This document shows, piece by piece, positions 48,759-61,312 of a stretch of 64,000 nucleotides of DNA. The translations under genes were made by a program, and so were the position numbers. The stretch is from contig NZ_LS483488.1 of the NCBI RefSeq assembly GCF_900478295.1, positions 310,001 through 374,000 on the forward strand, given 5' to 3'. This DNA comes from Helicobacter pylori NCTC 11637 = CCUG 17874 = ATCC 43504 = JCM 12093 (lineage in GTDB: Bacteria > Campylobacterota > Campylobacteria > Campylobacterales > Helicobacteraceae). A model generated the notes under the pieces. That model searched no databases. It worked only from the letters and a program-made list of their open reading frames with translations, and was not told where the DNA came from. Each line of letters begins with the position of its first letter. The first letter of the stretch is position 1.

Positions 48759-50225
48759 ATGCAAGAAAATGTGCCTTTGAGTTATGATTATTCCATTAGC
48801 AAATTGTTTCTTTATGCGATGGTTGGCTTTGGGATAATAGGCATGTTAATAGGGATTGTGCTAGCCTTTGAATTGTCTTTCCCTAACTTGAATTACATTG
48901 CAGGGGAGTATGGCGTTTTTGGCCGCTTACGCCCTTTACACACGAATGCGGTGATTTATGGTTTCACTCTTGGGGGGATTTGGGCGAGTTGGTATTATAT
49001 CGGTCAAAGGGTGCTTAAAATCACTTATTACCAACACCCCTTTTTGAAAATTGTAGGGTTATTGCATTTTTGGCTCTGGATTCTTCTTTTAATTCTAGGG
49101 GTCATTAGCCTGTTTGCTGGTCTTACTCAATCTAAAGAATACGCCGAATTGATGTGGCCTTTAGATATTATTGTGGTTGTGGCATGGGTGCTATGGGGGG
49201 TTAATATGTTTGGGAGCATGAGCGTTAGGAGAGAAAATACCATTTATGTGTCTTTATGGTATTACATCGCTACTTATGTGGGTATAGCGGTGATGTATAT
49301 CTTCAATAACCTTTCTGTCCCCACCTATTTTGTCGCTGATATGGGGAGTGTTTGGCATTCTATTTCCATGTATTCAGGCAGTAATGATGCGCTCATTCAA
49401 TGGTGGTGGGGGCATAATGCGGTCGCTTTTGTCTTTACGAGTGGGGTGATTGGCACGATTTATTATTTCTTGCCTAAAGAGAGCGGCCAGCCTATCTTTT
49501 CTTACAAACTCACTTTGTTTTCTTTCTGGAGCTTGATGTTTGTTTATATTTGGGCAGGCGGGCACCATTTGATTTATTCCACCGTGCCTGATTGGGTGCA
49601 AACCCTTTCTAGCGTGTTTTCAGTGGTGTTGATCTTGCCTTCGTGGGGGACAGCCATTAACATGCTTTTAACGATGAGGGGCCAATGGCACCAGCTCAAA
49701 GAAAGCCCTTTGATCAAATTCTTAGTTTTAGCTTCAACTTTCTACATGCTTTCCACTTTAGAAGGCTCTATTCAAGCCATTAAGAGCGTGAACGCTTTAG
49801 CGCACTTCACCGATTGGATTATAGGGCATGTGCATGACGGCGTGCTTGGGTGGGTAGGCTTCACTTTGATTGCGAGCATGTATCACATGACGCCTAGGCT
49901 TTTCAAAAGAGAGATTTATTCAGGAAGGCTTGTGGATTTCCAATTTTGGATTATGACTTTAGGGATTGTGCTTTACTTTTCGTCCATGTGGATTGCAGGG
50001 ATCACGCAAGGGATGATGTGGAGGGATGTGGATCAGTATGGGAATCTCACTTACCAGTTCATTGACACGGTTAAGGTGCTAATCCCTTATTACAATATTA
50101 GAGGTGTTGGGGGTCTTATGTATTTTATTGGATTTATTATTTTTGCTTACAATATTTTTATGACCATCACAGCAGGCAAAAAATTAGAGCGTGAGCCCAA
50201 TTACGCCACGCCTATGTCTCGATAG
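48759..50225 (+). CDS. ccoN: cbb3 cytochrome c oxidase subunit I
   Basis: A 488-residue haem-copper oxidase core subunit with about 12 membrane segments. Haem and copper ligand histidines are seen in RPLHTNAVIYGF (about 50-61), WWWGHNAVAFVF (about 215-226), GGHHLIYSTVPDW (about 267-279) and TDWIIGHVHDGVLGW (about 351-365). It reduces O2 to water with high affinity at the inner membrane and is the terminal oxidase of H. pylori. First gene of ccoNOQP. Confidence 0.97.
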   Translation: MQENVPLSYDYSISKLFLYAMVGFGIIGMLIGIVLAFELSFPNLNYIAGEYGVFGRLRPLHTNAVIYGFTLGGIWASWYYIGQRVLKITYYQHPFLKIVGLLHFWLWILLLILGVISLFAGLTQSKEYAELMWPLDIIVVVAWVLWGVNMFGSMSVRRENTIYVSLWYYIATYVGIAVMYIFNNLSVPTYFVADMGSVWHSISMYSGSNDALIQWWWGHNAVAFVFTSGVIGTIYYFLPKESGQPIFSYKLTLFSFWSLMFVYIWAGGHHLIYSTVPDWVQTLSSVFSVVLILPSWGTAINMLLTMRGQWHQLKESPLIKFLVLASTFYMLSTLEGSIQAIKSVNALAHFTDWIIGHVHDGVLGWVGFTLIASMYHMTPRLFKREIYSGRLVDFQFWIMTLGIVLYFSSMWIAGITQGMMWRDVDQYGNLTYQFIDTVKVLIPYYNIRGVGGLMYFIGFIIFAYNIFMTITAGKKLEREPNYATPMSR

Positions 50226-50237
50226 GGGAGGTTGGAA

Positions 50238-50936
50238 ATGTTTAGTTTTTTAGAAAAAAACCCGTTCTTTTTCACTCTTGCGTTTATTTTTGTGTTTGCG
50301 ATCGCGGGCTTGGTGGAGATTTTGCCCAACTTTTTTAAATCCGCTCGCCCGATTGAAGGCTTACGGCCTTATACGGTTTTAGAGACAGCGGGGAGGCAAA
50401 TTTATATCCAAGAAGGTTGCTATCATTGCCATTCCCAGCTTATTCGCCCTTTCCAAGCTGAGGTGGATCGATATGGCGCGTATAGTTTGAGCGGGGAATA
50501 CGCGTATGACAGGCCATTTTTGTGGGGTTCTAAAAGGATTGGCCCTGATTTGCACAGGGTTGGGGATTATCGCACAACCGATTGGCATGAAAAGCACATG
50601 CTGGATCCTAAAAGCGTTGTGCCGCACAGCATCATGCCAGCTTACAAGCATTTATTCATCAAAAAGAGCGATTTTGACACCGCCTATGCAGAAGCTTTGA
50701 CGCAAAAAAAGGTTTTTGGCGTGCCTTATGACACCGAAAACGGCGTGAAATTAGGGAATGTAGAAGAAGCGAAAAAAGCCTATTTAGAAGAAGCGAAAAA
50801 AATCACAGCCGATATGAAAGACAAACGAGTGCTAGACGCCATTCAAAGAGGCGAAGTGTTAGAAATTGTGGCTTTGATCGCTTATTTGAATAGCTTGGGT
50901 AATTCCAGGATCAACGCTAATCAAAACGCTAAATAA
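50238..50936 (+). CDS. ccoO: cbb3 oxidase monohaem cytochrome c subunit
   Basis: About 232 residues. The frame begins with TTG at 50232, but GGAGG at 50226-50230 fits the ATG at 50238 with 7-base spacing. One N-terminal membrane anchor (about 10-28), then a c-type haem site GCYHCHSQLIRPF (about 56-68) and a distal methionine in SIMPAYKHL (about 131). It passes electrons to CcoN. Twelve bases after ccoN. Confidence 0.96.
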   Translation: MFSFLEKNPFFFTLAFIFVFAIAGLVEILPNFFKSARPIEGLRPYTVLETAGRQIYIQEGCYHCHSQLIRPFQAEVDRYGAYSLSGEYAYDRPFLWGSKRIGPDLHRVGDYRTTDWHEKHMLDPKSVVPHSIMPAYKHLFIKKSDFDTAYAEALTQKKVFGVPYDTENGVKLGNVEEAKKAYLEEAKKITADMKDKRVLDAIQRGEVLEIVALIAYLNSLGNSRINANQNAK

Positions 50937-50946
50937 GGGGTGAATG

Positions 50947-51165
50947 ATGGATTTAGAAAGTTTGAGAGGTTTTGCGTATGCGTTTTTCACCATTCTTTTT
51001 ACGCTCTTTTTGTACGCTTATATTTTTAGCATGTATAGAAAGCAAAAAAAGGGTGTCGTGGATTATGAGCGATACGGGTATTTAGCGTTAAATGATGCTT
51101 TAGAAGATGAGTTGATTGAACCACGCCATAAAGAAGTTCATGATAAGGGCATAAAGGAAAGTTGA
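50947..51165 (+). CDS. ccoQ: cbb3 oxidase small subunit CcoQ
   Basis: A 72-residue single-pass membrane protein. AAGGGG at 50935-50940 favours the second of two adjacent ATG codons (50947). One membrane segment (about 7-27, FAYAFFTILFTLFLYAYIFSM) is followed by a basic, then acidic cytoplasmic tail. CcoQ stabilises the oxidase and links CcoP to the core. It ends one base before ccoP. Confidence 0.88.
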   Translation: MDLESLRGFAYAFFTILFTLFLYAYIFSMYRKQKKGVVDYERYGYLALNDALEDELIEPRHKEVHDKGIKES

Positions 51166-51166
51166 A

Positions 51167-52045
51167 ATGGATTTTTTAAACGACCATATAAATGTTTTTG
51201 GCTTGATTGCAGCGCTTGTGATTTTAGTTTTAACCATCTATGAATCCAGTTCGCTCATTAAAGAAATGCGCGACAGCAAATCTCAAGGTGAGCTTGTAGA
51301 AAATGGGCATTTGTTTGATGGGATAGGGGAGTTTGCCAATAATGTGCCAGTAGGCTGGATCGCAAGCTTTATGTGCACGATTGTGTGGGCTTTTTGGTAT
51401 TTTTTCTTTGGGTATCCGCTGAATAGCTTTTCTCAAATCGGGCAATACAATGAAGAAGTTAAAGCGCACAACCAAAAATTTGAAGCCAAATGGAAGCATT
51501 TGGGTCAAAAGGAATTAGTGGATATGGGTCAAGGCATCTTTTTAGTCCATTGTTCGCAATGCCATGGCATCACCGCTGAGGGCTTGCATGGGAGCGCTCA
51601 AAATCTGGTGCGCTGGGGTAAAGAAGAGGGCATTATGGACACCATTAAGCATGGCTCTAAAGGCATGGATTATCTCGCTGGGGAAATGCCCGCTATGGAC
51701 TTGGATGAAAAAGACGCTAAAGCGATTGCGAGCTATGTGATGGCAGAAATTTCTAGCGTTAAAAAAACCAAAAACCCTCAACTCATTGATAAGGGCAAGG
51801 AGCTGTTTGAAAGCATGGGCTGCACAGGCTGTCATGGCAATGATGGTAAGGGCTTGCAAGAAAATCAAGTGTTTGCAGCCGATTTGACCGCTTACGGCAC
51901 AGAGAATTTTTTAAGAAATATCTTAACGCATGGCAAAAAGGGCAATATAGGGCATATGCCATCATTTAAATATAAAAACTTTAGCGATTTGCAAGTTAAA
52001 GCGTTAGCTGAATTTATCCGATCGCTAAAACCCTTAGAAGATTAA
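51167..52045 (+). CDS. ccoP: cbb3 oxidase dihaem cytochrome c subunit
   Basis: A 292-residue subunit with two N-terminal membrane segments (about 8-25 and 62-82). Two cytochrome c domains follow, with haem sites CSQCHG (about 129-134) and CTGCHG (about 219-224), and axial methionines in GEMPAMDL and GHMPSFK. It accepts electrons from the cytochrome bc1/c553 chain. The last core oxidase gene. Confidence 0.96.
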   Translation: MDFLNDHINVFGLIAALVILVLTIYESSSLIKEMRDSKSQGELVENGHLFDGIGEFANNVPVGWIASFMCTIVWAFWYFFFGYPLNSFSQIGQYNEEVKAHNQKFEAKWKHLGQKELVDMGQGIFLVHCSQCHGITAEGLHGSAQNLVRWGKEEGIMDTIKHGSKGMDYLAGEMPAMDLDEKDAKAIASYVMAEISSVKKTKNPQLIDKGKELFESMGCTGCHGNDGKGLQENQVFAADLTAYGTENFLRNILTHGKKGNIGHMPSFKYKNFSDLQVKALAEFIRSLKPLED

Positions 52046-52055
52046 AGGAAAAGAG

Positions 52056-52262
52056 ATGAAATTTTTAAACGGATTAGCAGGGAATTTACTGATTGTGGTT
52101 ATTTTATTGTGTGTGGCCGTTTTTTTTACGCTCAAAGCGATCCATATCCAAAAAGAGCAAGCCACCAATTATTACCGCTATAAGGATATTAACGCCTTAG
52201 AGACAAAAAACACCCAAAACCGGGCCAATTATGAATTAGTCAATCAAGGGAGTAAAAAATGA
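52056..52262 (+). CDS. DUF4006 small membrane protein
   Basis: A 68-residue protein with one membrane segment (about 8-28, GNLLIVVILLCVAVFFTL) and a polar tail (KDINALETKNTQNRANYEL). DUF4006 proteins follow ccoP in epsilonproteobacteria and probably help assemble or stabilise the oxidase. Starts 10 bases after ccoP; overlaps the next small gene by four bases. Confidence 0.75.
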   Translation: MKFLNGLAGNLLIVVILLCVAVFFTLKAIHIQKEQATNYYRYKDINALETKNTQNRANYELVNQGSKK

Positions 52263-52366
52263 AATTCACCACTTTAGAAAAAATCTTAGCCTTAATGGTA
52301 GTAGCGACCATTTTAATGACGATTGTTATTTCTTTTGTACCTAACTTTTTTTTGTTTAGCACATGA
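52259..52366 (+). CDS. 35-residue single-pass membrane peptide in the cco operon
   Basis: ATG at 52259 overlaps the upstream stop codon (ATGA), and its own TGA overlaps the next ATG (52363). AGGGAG stands at 52247-52252. The product has a short polar start (MKFTTLEK), one hydrophobic helix of about 20 residues and a short tail (NFFLFST). Double overlap with both neighbours and good ribosome spacing indicate a translated gene. Its size and topology match small oxidase subunits such as CcoM of cbb3 or CydX of bd oxidases. Role inferred from position only. Confidence 0.65.
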   Translation: MKFTTLEKILALMVVATILMTIVISFVPNFFLFST

Positions 52367-52947
52367 GGATCTTATGGCTTGTAATAGCCTTTGTTTGTTG
52401 TTTGGGGGCTGATGATTATGTTTTGAATAATTCTAAAGGGCGTTTGGTAGAAAAAAGCGTTGCGTTTGTAGAGAGCGTTTCTAAAGAGCTTTACCTTAAA
52501 ACAGGCGTGCGTTTTGCGATTGATATGACGGATTTTGAAAAAAATCCTATCGCTTTGGCGGATAAAAATGAACGCCAAAAGTATCAAGAGGGCTTTTTAA
52601 AACAGCTCAAACCCCCTTTTGTGGTATTCTTTTTTTACCATGACGCTCAAAAAATAGAATTAGTGGCTAACCCTAAAGATTTGTTAGACACTGATAAAAT
52701 CTTTTTTGAAAAAATCGCTCCCTTACTCCCTACAAACCCTAAAGAATACACGCCCCAAAGGATTTCAGCCATGCTCATTAACGGCTATTCGGTCGCAGTA
52801 GATGCTTTAGCCGAAAAATATCGTGTGAATATCACGCAAAATTTTAACGCTCCTAAGGGAGTAACTTTTGTAAAGGTGGTTATTTATATTTTGTTATTGA
52901 CGCTTTTGGGCGCGTTTTTAGGGCTTTATTTTTTTAAAAAATCTTAA
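52363..52947 (+). CDS. Membrane-anchored protein in the cco operon, possibly TPM-domain-like
   Basis: A 194-residue protein with a signal peptide (1-15, cleaved near CCLGA). A periplasmic alpha/beta domain (about 16-165) has KTGVRFAIDMTDFEKNP and PPFVVFFFYHDAQKIEL strands, resembling TPM (TLP18.3/Psb32/MOLO-1) domains. A C-terminal membrane helix (about 170-190) ends in KKS. It overlaps the 35-residue gene by four bases. Likely a maturation or assembly factor; the domain match is by eye. Confidence 0.65.
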   Translation: MRILWLVIAFVCCLGADDYVLNNSKGRLVEKSVAFVESVSKELYLKTGVRFAIDMTDFEKNPIALADKNERQKYQEGFLKQLKPPFVVFFFYHDAQKIELVANPKDLLDTDKIFFEKIAPLLPTNPKEYTPQRISAMLINGYSVAVDALAEKYRVNITQNFNAPKGVTFVKVVIYILLLTLLGAFLGLYFFKKS

Positions 52948-52958
52948 GAGAGAAACCA

Positions 52959-53540
52959 ATGAAAGAAAAAAACTTTTGGCCTTTAGGGATCATGAGCGTG
53001 CTTATTCTTGGGCTTGGGATTGTGGTGTTTTTGGTGGTGTTTGCCCTAAAAAATTCGCCTAAAAACGATTTAGTGTATTTTAAGGGCCATAACGAAGTGG
53101 ATTTAAATTTTAACGCTATGCTTAAAACCTATGAAAACTTTAAATCCAATTATCGTTTTTTGGTGGGTTTAAAATCTCTCACAGAAGGCTCTAAAACCCC
53201 CATTTTGCCCTATTTTTCTAAAGGCACGCATGGGGATAAAAAACTCCAAGAAAACCTTTTAAACAACGCTTTGATTTTGGAAAAATCCAACACGCTTTAT
53301 GCGCAATTGCAACCGCTCAAACCCGCTTTAGATCCGCCAAACATTCAAGTGTATTTAGCGTTTTATCCCAGTAAATCACAGCCCAGATGGTTAGGAACGC
53401 TTGATTGTAGAAGCGCATGCGAGCCTTTAAAATTTGATTTGTTAGAGAGCGACAAAATGGGGCGTTATAAGATCCTTTTTAAATTTGTTTTTAAAAATAA
53501 AGAAGAATTGATTTTGGAGCAACTGGCTTTTTTAAAGTAG
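52959..53540 (+). CDS. FixH/CcoG-region-like membrane-anchored protein
   Basis: A 193-residue protein with one N-terminal membrane segment (about 7-31) beginning MKEKNFWPLGIMSV, the pattern of FixH-type cbb3 assembly proteins. A periplasmic beta-rich domain (about 50-193) holds a C-x3-C pair (LDCRSACEP, near 149-153). FixH helps copper loading and oxidase assembly in other bacteria. Here the identity is suggested by position 11 bases after the previous gene and by topology, not by a firm sequence match. Confidence 0.55.
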   Translation: MKEKNFWPLGIMSVLILGLGIVVFLVVFALKNSPKNDLVYFKGHNEVDLNFNAMLKTYENFKSNYRFLVGLKSLTEGSKTPILPYFSKGTHGDKKLQENLLNNALILEKSNTLYAQLQPLKPALDPPNIQVYLAFYPSKSQPRWLGTLDCRSACEPLKFDLLESDKMGRYKILFKFVFKNKEELILEQLAFLK

Positions 53541-53627
53541 CGCATTTAAAAAATGCCTTTAGCGTTTTTATTAACACTCAATCATTAAAAAGCCTGAATT
53601 TTCTATCCAAACGGGTATAATAAGGCT

Positions 53628-54395
53628 ATGGGTTTTTTAAAAATTTTTAAGCATGACGCCTTGGGGCAAGTAGGGAATGTTGTTGTGGGGAATTTTTTAA
53701 TAACGCTCACTATTTTAGCGGTTTGTTTTTCCTCTCAAAGCGCTGAAGAAACGACCATGCTCACCCTAAGCTACACGCTCTTTTTTGTCTTGGGGGCGTT
53801 TTTACTAATTGCAATCAGTGTGGGAGCGATCAAAAATCTCAATGCGCTTTTTTCTAAAAGGGGGGTTTTAAGCTTTTCTTTACCCGTTAGTTTAGAGTCT
53901 TTATTGCTCCCTAAAATCTTGCTCCCTATGGTGTTTTTTATTTTCAGTTTGTTCTGGTTTGTGGTGAGCGTGCGTTTGGGCTATTATCTTTTTAACGCAC
54001 AATCCAGCGTGCTGTTTATCTTACACACCGCTTTAAAAACCTTTGTGTTAAAACCCACTAAAACCCTAGGTATCGCGCTGTTTTTAGGGCTTGTTTTAAT
54101 GAAATTTTTATTTGTTTTGAGCGTTTTAAACGCTGCTAGGATCAAAAAAGCGCGTTTTTTACTAGGAGGGCTGTTGTTCATTCTTGTGGGGGTTGTTTTG
54201 GAATTAGCGTTTAATGCGTTACTGCCCTTAATGAGCTCTGGTTTAAGCATCAATGAGGGGTTTTATTATTTCTTGCAACAACAAGAATTGCAAGAAAATA
54301 AATACTATCTTTTATGGGGAGTGGATCTTTTAAAAATCCTTTTATTGTATGGGGTGATCCGTTACTTGCTTATGCATAAATTGGAATTGGATTAA
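53628..54395 (+). CDS. Multi-span membrane protein at the end of the cco operon
   Basis: A 255-residue inner membrane protein with about six membrane segments (about 21-40, 46-68, 92-114, 140-160, 170-192, 231-248). It resembles ABC-2 type permease subunits in layout but has no ATPase partner beside it. It lies 87 bases after the FixH-like gene; a short promoter-like TATAAT at about 53617-53622 just before it suggests it can be expressed separately. Function unknown. Confidence 0.65.
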   Translation: MGFLKIFKHDALGQVGNVVVGNFLITLTILAVCFSSQSAEETTMLTLSYTLFFVLGAFLLIAISVGAIKNLNALFSKRGVLSFSLPVSLESLLLPKILLPMVFFIFSLFWFVVSVRLGYYLFNAQSSVLFILHTALKTFVLKPTKTLGIALFLGLVLMKFLFVLSVLNAARIKKARFLLGGLLFILVGVVLELAFNALLPLMSSGLSINEGFYYFLQQQELQENKYYLLWGVDLLKILLLYGVIRYLLMHKLELD

Positions 54396-55258
54396 GAAAA
54401 GCGGTATTTTAAATATTCATCAGTGAGCAAGCAATCTTTAGTCTTTAACAAGTTAGCGTAAAACCCATGCTGATAGCCTAATTCAAAAAGCTTGTCTATG
54501 GCGAGAATTTGAATCTCGCTTAAGCGCGTTGAAGTTTCGTTCGCATACAAGCTTAAATAGGTTTGTAAGCGCTCTTTATTGACACGAATGAGCGAGCGCT
54601 CTAACAGCATGTCAGAGAGCAAATTTTGGTGTTTTAGCGCGACTTCAACTGCTTTAATCAAAGCCTTTTTAATCAAAATCGCGCGATACAAGGGGATAGA
54701 GCGCCTAATCGCCATGCCTCCTAAAGGCAAGGGTAAATCATCAGCTTTAATGAGTTCTTTCCAAACATCCCACAATTCTTTTTCCACTTCTAGCTCGTTA
54801 TGGAAATCCAAGATGCTCTCATGGATTAGCACACCCGCATGCACTTTTTCTTCCAAAACTGCTTTTTCAATGTCTAAAAAATTCATGTAAGCGATGCGCG
54901 CATGTTTGTAATAGATCTTAAACAAGAGGGCGTTGGTGGTGTGCTCCCCACTTAATGCGACTCTAAAATCTTTTTTCAATTTCACACCCTTTTTTTTCAC
55001 TAATTTAGGCCCATAGCCATTCCCAAAGCTCGTCGCTGTGGGGAGCAAAGCGTAATCGTTCGCAATTTTAGGGTATAGCCCAAAGCTGATTGCACTCACA
55101 TCATAAGTGTTTTTTAGGGTTTCTTGGTTTAGGGTTTCAATATCAAGGGCAATGTTGTGGAATGCTTTATTCTTAATGGGGCAATCTATCCAGCCAAACT
55201 TAATCGCATAATACATGAAAATATCATCAGCATCAGGGCTATGAGCGACACTAATCAA
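54392..55258 (-). CDS. mqnD: 1,4-dihydroxy-6-naphthoate synthase MqnD
   Basis: About 288 residues. The frame is open to 55363, which would overlap recA. AAGGA stands 7 bases before TTG at 55258, and starting there gives the family beginning ISVAHSPDADDIFMYYAI. Other conserved parts are DVSAISFGLYP (about 63-73), SFGNGYGPKLV and LPLPLGGMAIRRSIP (about 175-189). MqnD makes 1,4-dihydroxy-6-naphthoate in the futalosine route to menaquinone, the only respiratory quinone of H. pylori and the likely electron acceptor for LutABC. Confidence 0.93.
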   Translation of the reverse strand: MISVAHSPDADDIFMYYAIKFGWIDCPIKNKAFHNIALDIETLNQETLKNTYDVSAISFGLYPKIANDYALLPTATSFGNGYGPKLVKKKGVKLKKDFRVALSGEHTTNALLFKIYYKHARIAYMNFLDIEKAVLEEKVHAGVLIHESILDFHNELEVEKELWDVWKELIKADDLPLPLGGMAIRRSIPLYRAILIKKALIKAVEVALKHQNLLSDMLLERSLIRVNKERLQTYLSLYANETSTRLSEIQILAIDKLFELGYQHGFYANLLKTKDCLLTDEYLKYRFS

Positions 55259-55292
55259 AGTAAAATCCTTTTGTGATGGGGTAAGTCCTTTT

Positions 55293-55298
55293 ATTATA
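55293..55298 (-). promoter_or_regulatory. -10 box of mqnD
   Basis: Minus-strand TATAAT; a start near 55286 gives a leader of about 28 bases before the TTG. It supports the short start of mqnD. Confidence 0.65.
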
Positions 55299-55356
55299 AT
55301 AGATTTTAGGCTAGGATTTGATAGAATAAACAAATCAAATTCAATAAGGTAATTTA

Positions 55357-57960
<2,604 letters not shown>

Positions 57961-57971
57961 ATTTAAGGAAA

Positions 57972-59067
<1,096 letters not shown>

Positions 59068-59088
59068 AATCTTTTTAAAGGCCTTTTG

Positions 59089-60045
59089 ATGTTAAGTAGA
59101 GACATTGTCCAATATTCCAAGATCCGCACCGAGCTATACGCTTATCTTACCTATTTGTTTTCGCACAATATCCGCAACCACCTCCCTGAAATCACTTTGG
59201 ATTATTTAAACAAACAGATCAGAAAAATGCATGCTGAAATCAAAATGGCAAAAAATTTTTTTGTGTTAGACGCTAAAGGCATGCTAATTCTTAAGCCAAG
59301 CCAGCTTAAAGAACAGGGGCATAAGGAGGGGATATTAGAGCATGATTTAACAGAAGGGATTGAATTAGAATCGCATGCCAGTTTTAGCGATAAATATTAT
59401 TTTTATCAAGCCGTGAGTGAAAAGCGTTGTATTTTAACCGATCCTTACCCTTCTAAAAAAGGAAACCATTTGGTAGTGAGCGCGTCTTACCCGGTGTATG
59501 ATCAAAATAACGATCTGGCGTTTGTGGTGTGCTTGCAAATCCCTTTGAGGGTGGCGATTGAAATCAGCTCACCTTCAAAGTATTTCAGAACCTTTAGCGA
59601 AGGGAGCATGGTCATGTATTTTATGATTTCTATCATGCTCACTTTAGTGTCGTTGCTTTTATTTGTGAAATGCATTTCTAGCTTTTGGACAGCGATTGTC
59701 AATTTTAGCAGTTTTGACATTAAAGAAGTGTTCCACCCCATTGTGCTTTTAACCCTAGCCTTAGCCACCTTTGATCTGGTCAAGGCGATTTTTGAAGAGG
59801 AAGTTTTGGGTAAAAATAGCGGGGACAACCACCATGCGATCCACCGCACGATGATTAGGTTTTTAGGCTCTATCATTATCGCATTAGCCATTGAAGCGTT
59901 AATGTTAGTGTTTAAATTCAGCGTGAGCGAACCGGATAAAATCACTTATGCGGTGTATTTGGCTGTCGGTGTGGCGGTGCTTTTGATCAGTTTAGCGATT
60001 TATGTCAAATTCGCCTATAGCGTGTTGCCCAAACGAGAACGCTAA
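59089..60045 (+). CDS. Membrane protein with an N-terminal Cache/PDC-type sensor domain
   Basis: A 318-residue protein. The N-terminal 170 residues look like a Cache (PDC) sensing domain (FFVLDAKGMLILKPS near 58-72, LVVSASYPVYDQNNDLAFVV near 125-144). Four membrane segments follow (about 180-200, 215-235, 255-278, 290-312). There is no signal peptide or preceding membrane helix, which is unusual for a Cache domain and suggests a cytoplasmic or atypical sensor. No output domain is seen. A TTG stands just before the ATG; AAAGGCC lies upstream. Function unknown. Confidence 0.7.
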   Translation: MLSRDIVQYSKIRTELYAYLTYLFSHNIRNHLPEITLDYLNKQIRKMHAEIKMAKNFFVLDAKGMLILKPSQLKEQGHKEGILEHDLTEGIELESHASFSDKYYFYQAVSEKRCILTDPYPSKKGNHLVVSASYPVYDQNNDLAFVVCLQIPLRVAIEISSPSKYFRTFSEGSMVMYFMISIMLTLVSLLLFVKCISSFWTAIVNFSSFDIKEVFHPIVLLTLALATFDLVKAIFEEEVLGKNSGDNHHAIHRTMIRFLGSIIIALAIEALMLVFKFSVSEPDKITYAVYLAVGVAVLLISLAIYVKFAYSVLPKRER

Positions 60046-61160
60046 GAGTTAAAAAATTTTTCTTTTAAGCGTTTGAAAATCCTATTCAATCTAAAAAAGA
60101 TGTATTCTAAAAGGGTTTTTGGGTTGAGTAGGGGGGCAAGAAATTCAAAGGTTTTTTGTTTGTCTTTAAGGCTTAAAAATTCTGTCATTTGTTTAAGGAA
60201 TTTCACGGAATATTCAGCATAAAAAAGGGTTTTTAAAAGAGTCTCATGCCATTCTTTAGAATATAAAGCAGTGGGTGAAATCCAAGGTTTTCCTACAAAA
60301 TAAAAATGCAGCATGACGATTTCTTGTTGGCTAGGAATGAAGCGTTTTTTATTGACCATGAAAGGGTGGGCGTTGTAAATATAAGGTAAGATTAAAACTT
60401 TTTGATAGCATGCGAGCGTTAAAATATCCTGTTCAGGGCAAAACACGCACTGGCCTTTTTGATGGGTTAAATTGAGTAAGCGTTCTTCTAAATGATCAGC
60501 ACGCCATAGCTTTAAATTCACGATTAAAAACCCAACATTATAGTGGTTTTCACAAATGATTTTCATGTCTTTTTCTTTAAGGTAATGCTCATAAAGGGAA
60601 AAGGCTTGACGAGGGTCTTTTTCTCGCGCTATTTGAAAATGTTTAGGGCTTTTATCGGAAGCAAAATCTTTAGCCGCTCCAAAATAATAGCCATCTAGCG
60701 GGATAAAAAAACTTCCGCTCACATCGTTTAAAAACAAAGTGTCTGCATCAAACATGATGATTTTGTCGTATTGTGGGAATAAAGAAGCCAAAAACAAGCG
60801 GCACATGACCATTTTAGAAAAGCGAGTCTTGGCGTAAATATTGAGTTGCAAAAAAGCTTCATGGATTTTATCAATTACAGAGGGTTCTATTGAAGTGGCG
60901 TGAAGATTGGGGTTTGAAATGTCTAAAAAATCCACGCTCATAAAAGCGTTAAAGGGGGCTAGAGTCTCTTTGAGTTTGTGCTGGTTTTCAAGGCTTAAGT
61001 TATCCACCAGGCAGTGGATTTTATAAAAAAGTTTTTCACTATCATTTTGTGATTGGGGGTGTTCTGTTTTAGCGCAAGCTAGCATGGAATACAAGCTCAC
61101 GCCAGCTGGGATGGCATAATGATTGTCAAAAGCGATAACAATAGGAATAGTAATACTCAT
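60042..61160 (-). CDS. rfaJ: Family 8 LPS glycosyltransferase (RfaJ-like)
   Basis: A 372-residue GT8 enzyme. The frame continues upstream to 61229, but the usual start MSITIPIVIAFDNHYAIPAG is the ATG at 61160. Metal/nucleotide motif MFDADTLFLND (about 138-148), then HYNVGFLIVNLKLWR (about 206-220), CPEQDILTLACYQ (about 239-251) and HFYFVGKPW (about 283-291). It adds a hexose to the LPS core in the cytoplasm; work on the H. pylori homologue (HP0159), as I remember it, assigns an alpha-1,6-glucosyltransferase. It overlaps the convergent gene by four bases. Confidence 0.87.
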   Translation of the reverse strand: MSITIPIVIAFDNHYAIPAGVSLYSMLACAKTEHPQSQNDSEKLFYKIHCLVDNLSLENQHKLKETLAPFNAFMSVDFLDISNPNLHATSIEPSVIDKIHEAFLQLNIYAKTRFSKMVMCRLFLASLFPQYDKIIMFDADTLFLNDVSGSFFIPLDGYYFGAAKDFASDKSPKHFQIAREKDPRQAFSLYEHYLKEKDMKIICENHYNVGFLIVNLKLWRADHLEERLLNLTHQKGQCVFCPEQDILTLACYQKVLILPYIYNAHPFMVNKKRFIPSQQEIVMLHFYFVGKPWISPTALYSKEWHETLLKTLFYAEYSVKFLKQMTEFLSLKDKQKTFEFLAPLLNPKTLLEYIFFRLNRIFKRLKEKFFNS

Positions 61161-61312
61161 TTTAAGTGGTTTTCCTAAAATAGGTTTTTTAATTGAATTT
61201 AATCCAAAGTTGAATTTATTTTTTGACAATATTATACTATAATAACCAATTAGATTGGGGTTTTACTGATTTTTCTTTGTGTGAGCTTTGGCTTAGTTTT
61301 GTAAGGAATGAG

